A stretch of DNA of 63,891 nt from Aureimonas sp. AU4 (GCF_001463765.1 NZ_BBWK01000067.1:1-63891); one strand, 5' to 3'; positions 9,942 to 19,945 are shown, counted from the first letter of the stretch. Notes: a model not told the origin generated them from the sequence alone. A program made the numbers and translations.

Positions 9942-11372
9942 TCAGGCGACCGGGGCGACGGGCACGGCCGAGGCCGCGGCCGGCGCGAAGGCCCGGTTCC
10001 AGGCGTCGAGGCTCGCGATCTTGTAGGCCTCGGCCAGGGTCGGGTAGTTGAACGTGTTCTCGATGAAGTAATCGATCGTTCCCTTCAGGTTCAGGACCGC
10101 CTGCCCGATGTGGACGAGCTCGGTCGCCCCCTCGCCCAGGATGTGGACGCCCAGCAGGCGTCGCGTCTTCTTGGAGAAGATCATCTTCATCATCCCGGTC
10201 TCGAGGCCCATGATGTGGCCGCGCGAGGTCTCGCGGAAGCGCGCGACGCCGACCTCGTAGGGAATGGCGCGGCGGCGCACCTCCTCCTCGCTCATCCCCA
10301 CGGTCGACATCTCCGGCACGGAATAGATGCCGTAGGGAAAGAACTCTGGCTCGGGCGGCAGCGGCGCGCCGAAGGCGTGGCAAGCCGCGATGCGGCCCTG
10401 CTCCATCGAGGTGGAGGCGAGCGAGGGAAAACCGATCACGTCTCCGCTGGCATAGATGCGCGGGACCGCCGTCTGCAGCGTCTTCGGGTCCACAACGATG
10501 CGGCCGCGATGGTCGCTCGACAGGCCGGCGGCGGGCAGGTCCAGCCGGTCGGTCGCGCCCATGCGGCCGGCGGCGAACAGCAGGATCTCGCTCGCCACGT
10601 CCCGGCCCGACGACAGGCGGCAGACCGGGCGCCCGGCGCCGTCAAAATCGACGCTCTCGACCTTGGAGCCCAGGCGCAGCGCGACGTTGCGGTCGCGCAA
10701 CTCATGGGTGAACTCGTCGATCAGCTCCTTGTCGATGAAGTCGAGGAAGGTCTCGCGCGGCTCGATCAGGGTGACCTGCACCTCGAGCGCCGAGAAGATC
10801 GTGGCGTATTCAACCCCGATCACGCCCGCGCCGATCACGGTCAGCGAGCGGGGCAGCTTCGGGATGGCGAGGATCTCGTCGGAGTCGAAGACGCTGGTGC
10901 CGTTGAAGGGCACGTAGCCGGGTCGGAAGGGCTGGGTGCCGACCGCGATCAGCGTCGCGCCGGGCCGGAAGCGCCGCTCCTCGCCGTCCGGCAGACGCAC
11001 CGCGACCTCTTCGGTCGATACGAAGCGCGCCTCGCCCTGAAGCGTGCGTACGCCGTTGCGCGAGAACTGGTGCTCCAGAACGTCGACCTCGTGGGCCAGC
11101 GTCTTGGTCATCCGGTCCTGGACGTCGCTCGCGGTGATGTCCTGCTTCACGCGGTAGGACCGCCCGTAGAAGCCGCGTTCGCGCCAGCCGGACAGGTTCA
11201 GCACCGTCTCGCGCATGGTTTTGGAGGGGATCGTGCCGGTGTGAACCGAGACGCCGCCGACGCGCCGCCTGTCCTCGACGACCAGCACCGAGCGGCCGAG
11301 CTTGGCGGCCTGGATCGCGGCGCGCCGGCCGGACGGCCCGCTGCCGATCACGAGAAAGTCGGGGTTGCTCAT
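9942..11372 (-). CDS. sthA: Soluble NAD(P)(+) transhydrogenase
   Basis: Cytoplasmic flavoprotein of 476 residues that transfers hydride between NADPH and NAD+. It has the pyridine-nucleotide disulfide oxidoreductase fold: FAD-binding GSGPSGRRAAIQAAKLG at the N-terminus, NAD-binding VIGAGVIGVEYA mid-protein, and a C-terminal dimerisation domain (TLAEAYKIASLD). In place of the CxxxxC redox pair of lipoamide dehydrogenases it has GGVSVHTGTIPSKTMRE, the cysteine-free form typical of SthA. I took ATG 11372 because it precedes the Rossmann motif directly; an upstream in-frame extension to 11438 is not family-like. Convergent with the MFS exporter at 8673-9932. Confidence 0.92.
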   Translation of the reverse strand: MSNPDFLVIGSGPSGRRAAIQAAKLGRSVLVVEDRRRVGGVSVHTGTIPSKTMRETVLNLSGWRERGFYGRSYRVKQDITASDVQDRMTKTLAHEVDVLEHQFSRNGVRTLQGEARFVSTEEVAVRLPDGEERRFRPGATLIAVGTQPFRPGYVPFNGTSVFDSDEILAIPKLPRSLTVIGAGVIGVEYATIFSALEVQVTLIEPRETFLDFIDKELIDEFTHELRDRNVALRLGSKVESVDFDGAGRPVCRLSSGRDVASEILLFAAGRMGATDRLDLPAAGLSSDHRGRIVVDPKTLQTAVPRIYASGDVIGFPSLASTSMEQGRIAACHAFGAPLPPEPEFFPYGIYSVPEMSTVGMSEEEVRRRAIPYEVGVARFRETSRGHIMGLETGMMKMIFSKKTRRLLGVHILGEGATELVHIGQAVLNLKGTIDYFIENTFNYPTLAEAYKIASLDAWNRAFAPAAASAVPVAPVA

Positions 11373-11456
11373 GCTGGAGGTCTCGCAGCTGCGAAGGAAC
11401 GTTCCGTCCCCATACAAGCCCAGCCTTTCGCAAACCACGCGCGGCAGGCGTCGAAC

Positions 11457-12248
11457 CTAGCCCGCGTCGACGCGCTGCCCGAAGATCAGGCCGAGAAAGT
11501 CCGCCAACCAGCGCTTCACCGGCGCATCGTGTACCGCGCGGCCCGAGAAGTGGGCCGAGCGCCCCTGCGCGCCGGGCAGCGAGAGGCGGGCGTGGCCGTG
11601 CGTCGTCCAGCGATGCATCATGGCGAGCGTCAACTCGGCATGGAACTGCACCCCGTAGGCGTTGGGCCCGGCCCGGATGGCCTGGTTGGGGAAGCGCCCC
11701 TCGCCTTCGGCCAGAAGCTCGATGCCGCGCGGCAGGTCGAAGCCCTCGCGGTGCCACTGGTAGACCATGGGCGGCCAGTCCCGCAGGAGCGCGCGGCCGG
11801 CCTGGGTCGAGCGCAGCGGGTAATAGCCGACCTCGACCCAGCCCTCGGGGTGCGGCCCGACCGTGCCGCCGAGATGCTTCACCATCATCTGCGCGCCGAG
11901 GCAGATGCCCAGCAGCGGCCGGTCCTCGCGCAGCGGCACGTCGAGCCAGTCGATTTCGTGGCGCAGGTGCGGCTCCTCGTCGTTGGCGCTCGGCGGCCCG
12001 CCGAAGACGATGGCGCCCCGGTGCCGCTCCAGCGTCGCTGGCAGCTTCTCGCCGAGAACCGGGCGGCGGATGTCGAGGGGCACGCCCGCGGCCTCGAGGA
12101 TCTGGCCGACGCGCCCGGGCGTCGAGGTTTCCTGATGCAGGACAACGAGAACCGGACGCGTCTCGCCCTCGACGCGCAGGGTATGACGCGGCGGTTCGGC
12201 TTTCAGGCTGTCGGCAATCGGCGGCGGCGCCTCGAAGCGGTCAGGCAC
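11457..12248 (-). CDS. Stand-alone class I glutamine amidotransferase
   Basis: Type 1 amidotransferase-like protein of 263 residues. The nucleophile Cys sits in LLGICLGAQMMVKHLGG, and the His/Glu pair is in YGVQFHAELT, where HPE is replaced by HAE. No synthase domain is fused or adjacent, so it may be one of the stand-alone amidase/hydrolase members of the family. I chose GTG 12248 because AGGAGG lies six bases before it. This start overlaps the end of the TerB-like gene by eight bases (GTGCCTGA), so the two are probably translationally coupled. An ATG at 12272 is the alternative. A second, distinct stand-alone amidotransferase lies at 21893-22729. Confidence 0.85.
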   Translation of the reverse strand: MPDRFEAPPPIADSLKAEPPRHTLRVEGETRPVLVVLHQETSTPGRVGQILEAAGVPLDIRRPVLGEKLPATLERHRGAIVFGGPPSANDEEPHLRHEIDWLDVPLREDRPLLGICLGAQMMVKHLGGTVGPHPEGWVEVGYYPLRSTQAGRALLRDWPPMVYQWHREGFDLPRGIELLAEGEGRFPNQAIRAGPNAYGVQFHAELTLAMMHRWTTHGHARLSLPGAQGRSAHFSGRAVHDAPVKRWLADFLGLIFGQRVDAG

Positions 12249-12726
12249 CCGCTTCCTCCTGGCTGGACGCATCCTCGCGATAGCGGTCGGCGGCCTCGCG
12301 CTTGGTCAGCATCCGGTCGCGCGACGACACGCCGAGCAGTTCCGAGATGCGCCAGACGAGATTGTCCTCCAGCTCGTGCACCTCGCCGTCGACGTAGACC
12401 ATCTCCCAGAGAAGCTCGACGAAGCGCACGCGCTGCTCGGCCGAAAGGTGGCGCATCAGGACATGCGTGAACTGGAAGAGATCGACGGAATCGGCATCCG
12501 CCGCCTGGCCGGCCGCGACCACGGCGCGCGCGGCCTCTGCGCCCAAGCCGTATTCGCGGCGCAGCAGCGTGCGCAGCGCATCGCGCTCCGTCGCGCTCGC
12601 CGCGCCATCGGCCTCGGCCACGTGGAACAGGAGCGCGGCGGCGGCCACCTGCGGGTCGTCGGAGCGGTGGTGCGCGTCACCCTCGCCCGAGAGCGTTCGC
12701 AGGAAGTCCTTCAGCGAGTCGAACAT
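12241..12726 (-). CDS. TerB-like (tellurite resistance TerB family) protein
   Basis: 161-residue all-helical protein of the TerB/COG4103 group. Typical segments are FHVAEADGAASATERDALRTLL, VDLFQFTHVLMRHLSAEQRVRFVELLWEMVYVDG and ISELLGVSSRDRM, with acidic residues placed as in the metal-binding TerB fold. No other ter genes are present, so an actual role in tellurite resistance is unsupported. Such singletons are common in Hyphomicrobiales beside the same amidotransferase. The gene overlaps the amidotransferase start by eight bases. An ATG at 12726 with good family-like N-terminal MFDSLKDFLRTL supports the start. The function remains unknown. Confidence 0.8.
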   Translation of the reverse strand: MFDSLKDFLRTLSGEGDAHHRSDDPQVAAAALLFHVAEADGAASATERDALRTLLRREYGLGAEAARAVVAAGQAADADSVDLFQFTHVLMRHLSAEQRVRFVELLWEMVYVDGEVHELEDNLVWRISELLGVSSRDRMLTKREAADRYREDASSQEEAGA

Positions 12727-12837
12727 GGACGAAAGGGCCTTGGGCCGGGCTTGGGAAGGGCCGAAGCGATCCGGCCCGCGGAGGATGGGAGGCTTGGGCG
12801 CGCCCCTGCAGCTCCCGCCCCGAGCGCCGGTTCCGGC

Positions 12838-14280
12838 TCAGGCGAGGCTGGGCTGGTCGCGCCGCTCGGCGGTCTCAACGGACGTGGACGATACGGGTTC
12901 CGCGAGCGGCGCCAGGCTCTGCGCGTTGCGCGGATACAGGTCCGTCACGCGGCGCATCGGGTCGTCGCCGTTCACCACGCGCTGCCCGTGCTCGGCGGGC
13001 GCGGGCGTTCCCCAGCGGAAGGCGTCGAGCCGTCCCGTGGCCGGCGAAACCGGAAGCCACTGCGAGCTCGTCGAGCCGTCGGCCATCCAGGTCGGGTCCT
13101 TGGGCGCGGTGAGCGCGCGGCCCATCCACTGGCGGACCAGAGCCTCGTTTCCCGTCTCGGCCTCCTCGATGTCGGCGAGGAGCAGGTAGATCGACTCGCG
13201 CGGCCCCTTCTCCGCCGCCGCCAAGGCCTCGCGGCGGGCGAGCGCGAAGTCTCGCGCGTCGAGCGCGGCGTGGGCGACCGCCAGATGCGATTCGACATGC
13301 CCCGGCTGGAGCGCGGCGAGACTCTGGGCCCGCTTCAGGCGCTCGCTCACGCCGTCGCCCGGTCGGGCGTGGATGTAGAGCGCGGCGACCTCCGGGTGGG
13401 GCCCGGCCTTCCAGGAGGTCTCGAGGATGCGGGACGCCTTGCGGGCATCGCCGAGACGGATCAGGGCGCGCGCCGCGACGGTCGCGGCGGGCACGAGATC
13501 GGGCGCGAGCTTCTGCGCCTCGACCGCCGCTGCCTTGGAGCCGGCCGGATCGGCGTCCGCGAGGTTGGCGGCCTTCGCCGTGAGCAGCACCGCGCGCATG
13601 CGCCGGCTCTCGGTCTTGTCGACGAGGCGCGAGTCGCGCTGCGCTTCCAGGATGCCGAGCGCTCCGTCGAAGTCGCCCTGCGTCGCCTTGAGGTCGAGAA
13701 CGGCACCCCCAGCCCACGAGACATGGGGCGCGATGCGCACCGCGCGCTCGGCATAGTGCCGTGCGGCGTTCTGGTCGCCGAGGCGCTCGGCCTCGAGGTA
13801 GAGGCCGCGGAGACCCACGAGACGGGTCTCGGGATCTCCCTCCAGCGTCTCGAAGATCGAGCGGGCGCGGGCATGGTCGCCCTCCACCAGCGCGGTCTGC
13901 GCGTCGAGGAAGCGCAGCATCGGGTCGGCGCGGCCCGACAGGAGCTTCTTCGCGCGGTCGGTGTAGCGGCGCGCCGTCAGCGCGTCGCCAGCGCCGGCCG
14001 CGATCATGCCGGCCGACAGGGCGCGATAGCCCTTCTCGCGGCGACGGTCGCCGAAGAAGCGCGCGACGCGGTCGGGCGCCTTGAAGAAGCCGCGCACCAG
14101 CCAGAACAGGATGACCGCCGCCGCGAGCAGCAGCAGTTCGATGATTACGAAGACCGTGAACGTGGTTCCGACCTCCTGGCCCTGCCAGACGAGCTGGACG
14201 GTGCCGGGATGGTCGGCGAGCCAGGCGAAGCCGAGACCGGCAGCGAGGACGACCAGGAAGAAGGCGAGGATACGCAGCAT
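12838..14280 (-). CDS. hemY: HemY-type TPR membrane protein
   Basis: 480-residue inner-membrane protein of the proteobacterial HemY family. Two N-terminal membrane helices (about 1-22 and 40-64) are followed by the HemY_N region with FKAPDRVARFFGDRRREKGYRALSAG and a long TPR-like helical part (about 90-380). The C-terminal tail carries FRWGTPAPAE, conserved in rhizobial homologues. The family is genetically tied to haem synthesis and may scaffold enzymes at the membrane; it has no known catalytic activity. It begins two bases from the end of the mitofilin-like gene and continues the hemC-hemD transcript, the usual order in this bacterial order. Confidence 0.88.
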   Translation of the reverse strand: MLRILAFFLVVLAAGLGFAWLADHPGTVQLVWQGQEVGTTFTVFVIIELLLLAAAVILFWLVRGFFKAPDRVARFFGDRRREKGYRALSAGMIAAGAGDALTARRYTDRAKKLLSGRADPMLRFLDAQTALVEGDHARARSIFETLEGDPETRLVGLRGLYLEAERLGDQNAARHYAERAVRIAPHVSWAGGAVLDLKATQGDFDGALGILEAQRDSRLVDKTESRRMRAVLLTAKAANLADADPAGSKAAAVEAQKLAPDLVPAATVAARALIRLGDARKASRILETSWKAGPHPEVAALYIHARPGDGVSERLKRAQSLAALQPGHVESHLAVAHAALDARDFALARREALAAAEKGPRESIYLLLADIEEAETGNEALVRQWMGRALTAPKDPTWMADGSTSSQWLPVSPATGRLDAFRWGTPAPAEHGQRVVNGDDPMRRVTDLYPRNAQSLAPLAEPVSSTSVETAERRDQPSLA

Positions 14281-14281
14281 G

Positions 14282-15997
14282 TCAGCCCTGCGACGCGGGG
14301 GCGCCGATGGCGCTGTTGATGGTCTGGTCGATCAGGCGGTCGGTCTCGACCCGCGCGCGGACCTTGGCGGCGAAATCGCTCGAGGCGGTCTTGGCCGCCT
14401 CGGGCAGCGTCTCCCACTGGGTGAGCCATCCCGCGAAGTCGCCCGACGAGATGGCCGCGTCCATGCGCGCGACCGTGGCGCCCGGGCCCGGATCGGTCGG
14501 CGACACGCTGGACCCCGCCGGACGCACGGTCACCAGCGAGCGGAGCCCGGAAAGCACCTGGTCGCCGACGTCGCTGGCCGAGACCTTCGGGCGCACCGCG
14601 TCGAGGATCGCCGTCTCGGCGTCGTTCCACTGGCCGGCAAGGCTGGCGGGCGTCGGAACGCCGGCCGCCGCGTACTGGCGCAGCGAACCCACGGCCTGGC
14701 TCTCGGCCTCGCCGCCGCTGGTGGCGAAGCGCTCCAGCTCGCCCATGAAGGGCTGGCCCCGGTCGATCGCAGCCTTGAGGCCGGCGGCCGAGAGGGCGAG
14801 CGCGGCGCGGCGGTTGCCCTCTTCGATCGTGGCCAGACGCTCGCCGAAAGCCTGGACATCGCCGCGCACGGCTTCCACGGCCTGCTGCGCCGCGTTGGCG
14901 GTCTCGGTCGCCGAGCGCGCGGTGTCCACCGCCCCTTGCGCGGTCTGGTTGGCGGCCTGGGCGGCCCCTTGCGCCTCGCCGGCCGTGTTGCGCGCGGCGT
15001 CGGCGGCGGCCTGCGCGGCGCTGGCGGCCTCGCGCGCCTGGTCTGCCGTCGTCTGCGCGGCGCCGGCGGCCTGCGAGGCGCCCTGCGCGGCGGTCGAGGC
15101 GTCGCTCGACGAGGTGCCGCCGCTCTGGATGGCGCGCTCGGCCGCCGTGACGCGGTCGGTCAGCGCGGTGACGTCGGCCGGCGAGACGCCGCCCCCCGCC
15201 CCGCCTGCGGCCTGCGCGGACTGGAGCTGCTCCACGGTCTCGCGCAGCGTCTGGATATCACCCCGGGCCTGCTGCAACTCGCCGGCAGGGGCGAACTGCT
15301 GCGGATTGATGGTCTGGGCATTGCGATCGGGCAAGGTGATCGCACCGGTCGACAGGAGGGCGATGCCCCCCGCCCCGACGATCAGGCCGCCCAGGAGGCC
15401 GGCGCCGAGCAGCGACCCGAAGGAGGTGCCGCGCGGCTCGCTCTCGTGCGGAGCGACATAGGGCACGGCGGGCGGCGGCTCGGACTCGCGGGCCGCGTCG
15501 GACACGACTTCGTCGTCCTCGAACTCGCCGAGGTCGCGGCGCGCGGGCGCCTCCGACGCCGCGCCCTCACCACTCGCGTCGTGCTCGCCGGTCGGCCGTT
15601 CCGCATCGGCGAGCGTGCCGCCGCCGGCCAGGACCGCCTCGGGCACGAGCCCTTCCTCGCGGGCGAACTCCGTCTCGGCGCGGCCAGGCTCGGTGGGGTG
15701 CGCGTCGCGCGTCTCGTCCCGCTCGACCGGGGGCACGGGCGTATGGAGCACGCGGTCCTCCTCCCCGGGCGAGGTGGCTGGCACTTCGACGAGCGCCGGT
15801 GTCTCGGCGGGATGCTCGGCCGGGGGCTCCACGACGACCTCGGGCTCGCCCTCGCGCGCACCGCGCGCGGCCTCGCTCACCGGTCCGACCTCGCCCACCA
15901 TGGCGCCGCCGGCGGTCGCCGGGGCCAGACGCTCCGCCTCTCCGTCGATCACGGTTTGAGGCTTGCCGCCGCTCGGACGACGCGGACGATTGGCCAT
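14282..15997 (-). CDS. Mitofilin/Mic60-like inner-membrane protein
   Basis: 571-residue protein of the alphaproteobacterial mitofilin (COG4223) family, related to mitochondrial Mic60. An acidic, disordered N-terminal half (about 1-190) precedes one membrane helix (LGGLIVGAGGIALLSTGAI), then a long Ala/Gln-rich coiled coil built from repeats such as AAQTTADQAREAASAAQ, and a C-terminal globular domain. The family bends the inner membrane and, in alphaproteobacteria, sits beside haem genes as here. I start it at ATG 15997 because AAGGAG lies before it; a longer frame to 16060 lacks a site. It lies 98 bp after hemD and two bases before hemY. Confidence 0.85.
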   Translation of the reverse strand: MANRPRRPSGGKPQTVIDGEAERLAPATAGGAMVGEVGPVSEAARGAREGEPEVVVEPPAEHPAETPALVEVPATSPGEEDRVLHTPVPPVERDETRDAHPTEPGRAETEFAREEGLVPEAVLAGGGTLADAERPTGEHDASGEGAASEAPARRDLGEFEDDEVVSDAARESEPPPAVPYVAPHESEPRGTSFGSLLGAGLLGGLIVGAGGIALLSTGAITLPDRNAQTINPQQFAPAGELQQARGDIQTLRETVEQLQSAQAAGGAGGGVSPADVTALTDRVTAAERAIQSGGTSSSDASTAAQGASQAAGAAQTTADQAREAASAAQAAADAARNTAGEAQGAAQAANQTAQGAVDTARSATETANAAQQAVEAVRGDVQAFGERLATIEEGNRRAALALSAAGLKAAIDRGQPFMGELERFATSGGEAESQAVGSLRQYAAAGVPTPASLAGQWNDAETAILDAVRPKVSASDVGDQVLSGLRSLVTVRPAGSSVSPTDPGPGATVARMDAAISSGDFAGWLTQWETLPEAAKTASSDFAAKVRARVETDRLIDQTINSAIGAPASQG

Positions 15998-16095
15998 GGA
16001 GGAACTCCTTCCTGTCGCGACATGTCGAGCGGTCCGGCGCCCCGCCGAGCATGCCGCCATGATCTAGCGTGGATCGCGCCCGCTGCAACACGGGA

Positions 16096-16806
16096 TCACG
16101 GCATCCGGCGCGCTTCTTGCCCGGAGGCCGCGAGTTCGGCAAGGGCCGCGAGCGTCGGCGCGTTCGCCACCTCGGCCGCGGCGCGAAGCATCAGCGGCAG
16201 GGCGTCCCGTATGCGCGCCGACAGACAAAGAAGGCGAGCCGGACGGAGGAGGCCCGAGAATGCTGCAAAGCAGCATGCCTGCGCGAGCGACAGAAGAAGA
16301 ACGCCGTCGATAGAGCCTTCGCGAAGCAGGGCTTCGACCTCCCTATCCCGCGGCGCGCGAAGGGGCGCGTCGTAGACCTCGACGGTTCGAAGCACGAGTC
16401 CGGCCGCCGCGAAAGCCGCCTCGGTCTCGGGCCTGCGGACCCGTCCCGCGGCGTAGAGAACGGGCAGCGCACGGCTGTTCACGATCTCGCGCGCAGGGTC
16501 GACCAGGGCGCCCGCCTCGCCCGCCCCAACGCGAACGTCGCGCCATCCCGCCCCCCGGAGCGCCGATGCGGTGCGCTCGCCCACGGCGAGCGCCGGCAGG
16601 TCGCACAGTTCGGGATGGCACCCGAGCCAGGGCGCGGCATGGGCGCTGGTCGCGAGCACGGCGGCGAAGGGTCCTTGCGGCAGGGCAGCCGGCAGCGTCA
16701 CGACCTCCTGCAGCGGCAGGACCACCACCTCGTGCCCCCGCGCGGCGAAGAGATCGGCGAGACCCGAGGCGTCCTCCTTCCCACGCAGCGACAGGAAGCG
16801 CGCCAA
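16096..16806 (-). CDS. hemD: Uroporphyrinogen-III synthase
   Basis: Cytoplasmic enzyme of 236 residues that closes hydroxymethylbilane to uroporphyrinogen III with inversion of ring D. The sequence is divergent, as usual for HemD, but keeps the two-lobed pattern: GHEVVVLPLQEV early, AVLATSAHAAPWL, LPALAVGERTASALRGAGW and YAAGRVRRPETEAAF, VEVYDAP. The start is TTG at 16806, five bases after a strong AGGAGG that overlaps the hemC stop codon. Gene order hemC-hemD-mitofilin-hemY supports the call. The first codon is the only unusual feature. Confidence 0.88.
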   Translation of the reverse strand: MARFLSLRGKEDASGLADLFAARGHEVVVLPLQEVVTLPAALPQGPFAAVLATSAHAAPWLGCHPELCDLPALAVGERTASALRGAGWRDVRVGAGEAGALVDPAREIVNSRALPVLYAAGRVRRPETEAAFAAAGLVLRTVEVYDAPLRAPRDREVEALLREGSIDGVLLLSLAQACCFAAFSGLLRPARLLCLSARIRDALPLMLRAAAEVANAPTLAALAELAASGQEARRMP

Positions 16807-16815
16807 CCGGACCTC

Positions 16816-17742
16816 CTACCAGCCCTCGAAGAAGCGTTCCCCGGCCTCGGCGCGCAGCCGCCGCCCGGCCTCGCGGCCGAGGCGCTCGGCATCCGCGCCC
16901 TCGCCGGTCTCGCGCGTCTCGTGGACCTGCGTCCCGTCCGGGGTGAGGATCAGGCCATGAAACCGCAGGTGTTCGCCTTCGAAGCGGGCATGGCCCGCGA
17001 TGGGCGTGCGGCACGAGCCGTCGAGAACGGCGAGAAAGGCGCGCTCGGCCAGAAGCGCCCGGTGCGTCGCGGCGTCGTCGATCGGCCGGAGCAGAGCGCG
17101 CGTGGCTTCGTCGTCGCGACGCGCTTCCACCGCGATCGCGCCCTGCCCGGGGGCCGGGGGAAACAGGTCGAGCGGCAGGATCTCGGTGGCCGCCCCTTCC
17201 GCCTCGAGGCGCTTCAGGCCGGCCAAGGCGAGCAGGGTGCCGTCGATATCGCCCGCTTCCAGCTTGGCGAGACGCGTCTGGACGTTGCCGCGCAGGATGC
17301 GAAGGGTCAGGTCCGGCCGCAGCCGGCGCAGGAGCGCCTGACGGCGGAGCGAGGCGGAGCCGACCACCGCCCCTTGCGGAAGATCGGCGATGCGCGGTCC
17401 CGCCCGCCCGACGAAGACGTCGCGCACGTCCTCGCGCGGCAGATAGGCCGCGATCTCGAGCCCCTCCGGCAGGCGCGTCGCCATGTCCTTGGCCGAATGC
17501 ACCGCCAGATCGATGCGCCCGTCCAGAAGCGCCTCCTCGATCTCCTTGGTGAAGAGCCCCTTGCCGCCTACTTCCGAGAGCGGCCGGTCCTGGATGCGGT
17601 CGCCGCTCGTGGAGATGACGGTGACGGCGAAGTCGGTCTCGGGGCGGCCGGACGAGCGGCAGAGCCGGTCGCGCACCTCGTGCGCCTGCGCGAGGGCGAG
17701 GCGGCTGCCGCGCGTGCCGATGCGGATGGGGGTCGTGGTCAT
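16816..17742 (-). CDS. hemC: Hydroxymethylbilane synthase (porphobilinogen deaminase)
   Basis: 308-residue cytoplasmic enzyme that joins four porphobilinogens into hydroxymethylbilane. Seen are the N-terminal [37 protein letters not shown], and the cofactor-attachment Cys in [13 protein letters not shown], which carries the dipyrromethane. ATG 17742 follows directly from family alignment; an upstream ATG at 17778 would add 12 non-conserved residues. It is divergent from tsaD with a 77-bp gap, too short for two well-separated promoters. hemD follows after nine bases. Confidence 0.95.
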   Translation of the reverse strand: MTTTPIRIGTRGSRLALAQAHEVRDRLCRSSGRPETDFAVTVISTSGDRIQDRPLSEVGGKGLFTKEIEEALLDGRIDLAVHSAKDMATRLPEGLEIAAYLPREDVRDVFVGRAGPRIADLPQGAVVGSASLRRQALLRRLRPDLTLRILRGNVQTRLAKLEAGDIDGTLLALAGLKRLEAEGAATEILPLDLFPPAPGQGAIAVEARRDDEATRALLRPIDDAATHRALLAERAFLAVLDGSCRTPIAGHARFEGEHLRFHGLILTPDGTQVHETRETGEGADAERLGREAGRRLRAEAGERFFEGW

Positions 17743-17819
17743 GACGCCCTCACTCGCCCATCGCGCCCGCAAGGGCAAGCGGGCTCGGGCGCCGCTGGCG
17801 CTTCGGCCCGCCGGGTCCT

Positions 17820-18968
17820 ATGTCGGGCCCGACGATTCCAACGCCGCCCGAGGTCTCCCGCTTGTCCGAACCCGCCCCCCATCCCGCCGCCCTCGTGCTC
17901 GGCATCGAGACGAGCTGCGACGAGACGGCGGCGAGCGTGGTCGGCCGCGCCGCCGACGGGCGCGCGGTGATCCTGTCCAACATCGTGCTCAGCCAGATCG
18001 AGGAGCACGCGGCCTTCGGCGGCGTCGTGCCCGAGATCGCGGCGCGCGCCCATGCGGACGCGATCGAGGGCGTGATCGGCGCGGCGCTCCAGGAGGCGGG
18101 CGTCACGCTCGACCGGATCTCGGCGGTCGCGGCGACCAGCGGGCCGGGCCTTGTCGGCGGCCTGATCGTGGGCGCGCTGGCGGGCAAGGCCATCGCCGCC
18201 TCGCGCGGCCTGCCCTTCCTGGCGGTGAACCACCTGGAGGGTCATGCGCTGACGCCGCGCCTCACCGACGGCGTCCCCTATCCCTATCTCGTGCTCCTCG
18301 TCTCGGGTGGGCACACGCAGATCCTCCTCGTCTCGGGGCCGGGCGCCTTCGAGCGCTGGGGCTCGACGATCGACGACGCGCTCGGCGAGGCCTTCGACAA
18401 GACCGCCAAGCTGCTCGGACTGGGTAGTCCCGGCGGTCCGGCCGTCGAGCGGCGCGCCGCGAGCGGCGATCCCGCGCGCTTTCCCCTGCCCCGACCGATG
18501 CGCGGCGAGCGCCGGCTCGACTTCTCGTTTTCCGGCCTGAAGACCGCCGTGCGGCAGGTGGCCGAGCGGCATGCCCCCTTGACCGCGACGGACGTCGACG
18601 ATCTCTGCGCGGCCTTTCAGGAGGCGGCGGCCGAGAGCGTCGCCGACCGCGTCCACCTCGCGCTGGAGCGCCTGCGCGAGTGCTTTCCGGCCGCCGCCGA
18701 TCCCGTGCTCGCCGTGGCGGGCGGGGTCGCGGCCAACGGCGCGATCCGCCGCGCGCTGGAGCGGACCTGCGAGCGGCACGGCGTGCGCCTCGTCGCCCCG
18801 CCGTTGAAGCTGTGCACCGACAACGGCGCGATGATCGCCTATGCCGGGCTGGAGCGGCTGGAGATGGGCCGCTCCGATCCGCTGGACGCGCCGGTCCGCC
18901 CGCGCTGGCCGCTGGACGAGGCCGCCGTCCCGGTGATCGGCTCGGGCCGGCGCGGGGCCAAGGCATGA
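17820..18968 (+). CDS. tsaD: tRNA N6-adenosine threonylcarbamoyltransferase subunit TsaD
   Basis: 382-residue ASKHA-fold protein that, with TsaB and TsaE, transfers the threonylcarbamoyl group to A37 of ANN-decoding tRNAs. The family start [17 protein letters not shown] is clear, metal-ligand histidines occur in NHLEGH (about residues 138 and 142), and the nucleotide-binding segments [10 protein letters not shown] and [10 protein letters not shown] are present. The first ~25 residues before LVLGIETS are longer than usual, so a later start is possible, though no other in-frame ATG fits. It overlaps gpsA by four bases (ATGA). Confidence 0.95.
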   Translation: MSGPTIPTPPEVSRLSEPAPHPAALVLGIETSCDETAASVVGRAADGRAVILSNIVLSQIEEHAAFGGVVPEIAARAHADAIEGVIGAALQEAGVTLDRISAVAATSGPGLVGGLIVGALAGKAIAASRGLPFLAVNHLEGHALTPRLTDGVPYPYLVLLVSGGHTQILLVSGPGAFERWGSTIDDALGEAFDKTAKLLGLGSPGGPAVERRAASGDPARFPLPRPMRGERRLDFSFSGLKTAVRQVAERHAPLTATDVDDLCAAFQEAAAESVADRVHLALERLRECFPAAADPVLAVAGGVAANGAIRRALERTCERHGVRLVAPPLKLCTDNGAMIAYAGLERLEMGRSDPLDAPVRPRWPLDEAAVPVIGSGRRGAKA

Positions 18969-19945
18969 GCCGGACGGCGGTCGTGGGCGCGGGTGCCTGG
19001 GGCACGGCGCTGGCGATCCTGCGGGCGCGCGAGGGCGAGCGGGTACGGCTTCTGGCGCGCGACGGCGGCGCGGCGGAGTCCATCAACCGGACGCGGCGCA
19101 ACCCGCGCTACCTGCCGGATATCGAGCTGCCCGAAACGTTGGCGGCCACCACCGATCCGGCCGAGGCGCTGGGCGGCGCGCGAACCGTTCTTCTCGTGAC
19201 GCCCGCCCAGACGCTGCGCGAGGTCGTCGGCTCGCTCGCGCCCCACCTGTCGCCCGGAGTCCGCCTCGTCCTGTGTTGCAAGGGCATCGAGCGCGCGACA
19301 GGCCTCTTCGCCTCCGCCGTCGTGGCGGAGGCCGTGCCGGGCGCGGCGATCGCCGTCCTGTCGGGCCCGAGCTTTGCCGAGGACGTCGCGCGCGGGCTTC
19401 CGACCGCCGTGACTCTGGCCGCCGAGGACGAGACGCTGGCCGATGCGCTGGCGCAAGAGCTTTCCGGTCCGACCTTTCGCGTCTACGCCCATACCGACGT
19501 GCTCGGCGTCGAGGCGGGTGGCGCGCTCAAGAACGTCCTGGCGCTGGCGGCGGGCGCGGCAGCCGGCCTCGGCCTCGGCGCCTCGGCGGGTGCGGCGATC
19601 GTAACGCGGGGCTTCGTGGAACTGCGGCGCCTCGGCGAGGCGCTCGGCGCGCGGCCCGAGACGCTGATGGGGCTGTCGGGCCTCGGCGACCTCGTGCTCA
19701 CCTGCTCGGGCACCCAGTCGCGCAACTTCCGCTACGGGCTCGCCCTGGGCCGGGGCGAACCACTGGCCGGCCTGCCGCTCGCCGAGGGCGTCCCCTCCGC
19801 CGCGATCGCCCGCAGGCTGGCGCGCGAGCGAGGCGTCGAGGCCCCCATCATCGAGGCGGTGGCGGCGATCCTGGACGAAGGCCTTCCCGTGCGCGAGGCG
19901 GTGGCCTCGCTCCTGGCGCGCCCGCTTCGACGTGAGTTCGACTAG
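18965..19945 (+). CDS. gpsA: Glycerol-3-phosphate dehydrogenase [NAD(P)+]
   Basis: 326-residue cytoplasmic enzyme reducing dihydroxyacetone phosphate to sn-glycerol-3-phosphate for phospholipids. The Rossmann motif is [13 protein letters not shown] at residues 5-17. Also present are the family segments [29 protein letters not shown] (with the active Lys), [15 protein letters not shown] and [14 protein letters not shown]. The ATG at 18965 overlaps the tsaD stop, indicating coupling. Downstream, TGCCCGCG at 19962-19969 pairs with CGCGGGCA at 19980-19987 and may end the transcript before yciI. Confidence 0.95.
   Translation: MSRTAVVGAGAWGTALAILRAREGERVRLLARDGGAAESINRTRRNPRYLPDIELPETLAATTDPAEALGGARTVLLVTPAQTLREVVGSLAPHLSPGVRLVLCCKGIERATGLFASAVVAEAVPGAAIAVLSGPSFAEDVARGLPTAVTLAAEDETLADALAQELSGPTFRVYAHTDVLGVEAGGALKNVLALAAGAAAGLGLGASAGAAIVTRGFVELRRLGEALGARPETLMGLSGLGDLVLTCSGTQSRNFRYGLALGRGEPLAGLPLAEGVPSAAIARRLARERGVEAPIIEAVAAILDEGLPVREAVASLLARPLRREFD

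Noticed and set aside
10110-12470. 786-codon plus-strand frame over sthA and the amidotransferase
   Set aside because: It has no recognisable domain and overlaps two conserved minus-strand genes.
12838-12900. Haem oxygenase or protoporphyrinogen oxidase reading of hemY
   Set aside because: The protein is the TPR membrane HemY of proteobacteria and has no flavin-binding motif; the name is shared with a different Bacillus enzyme.
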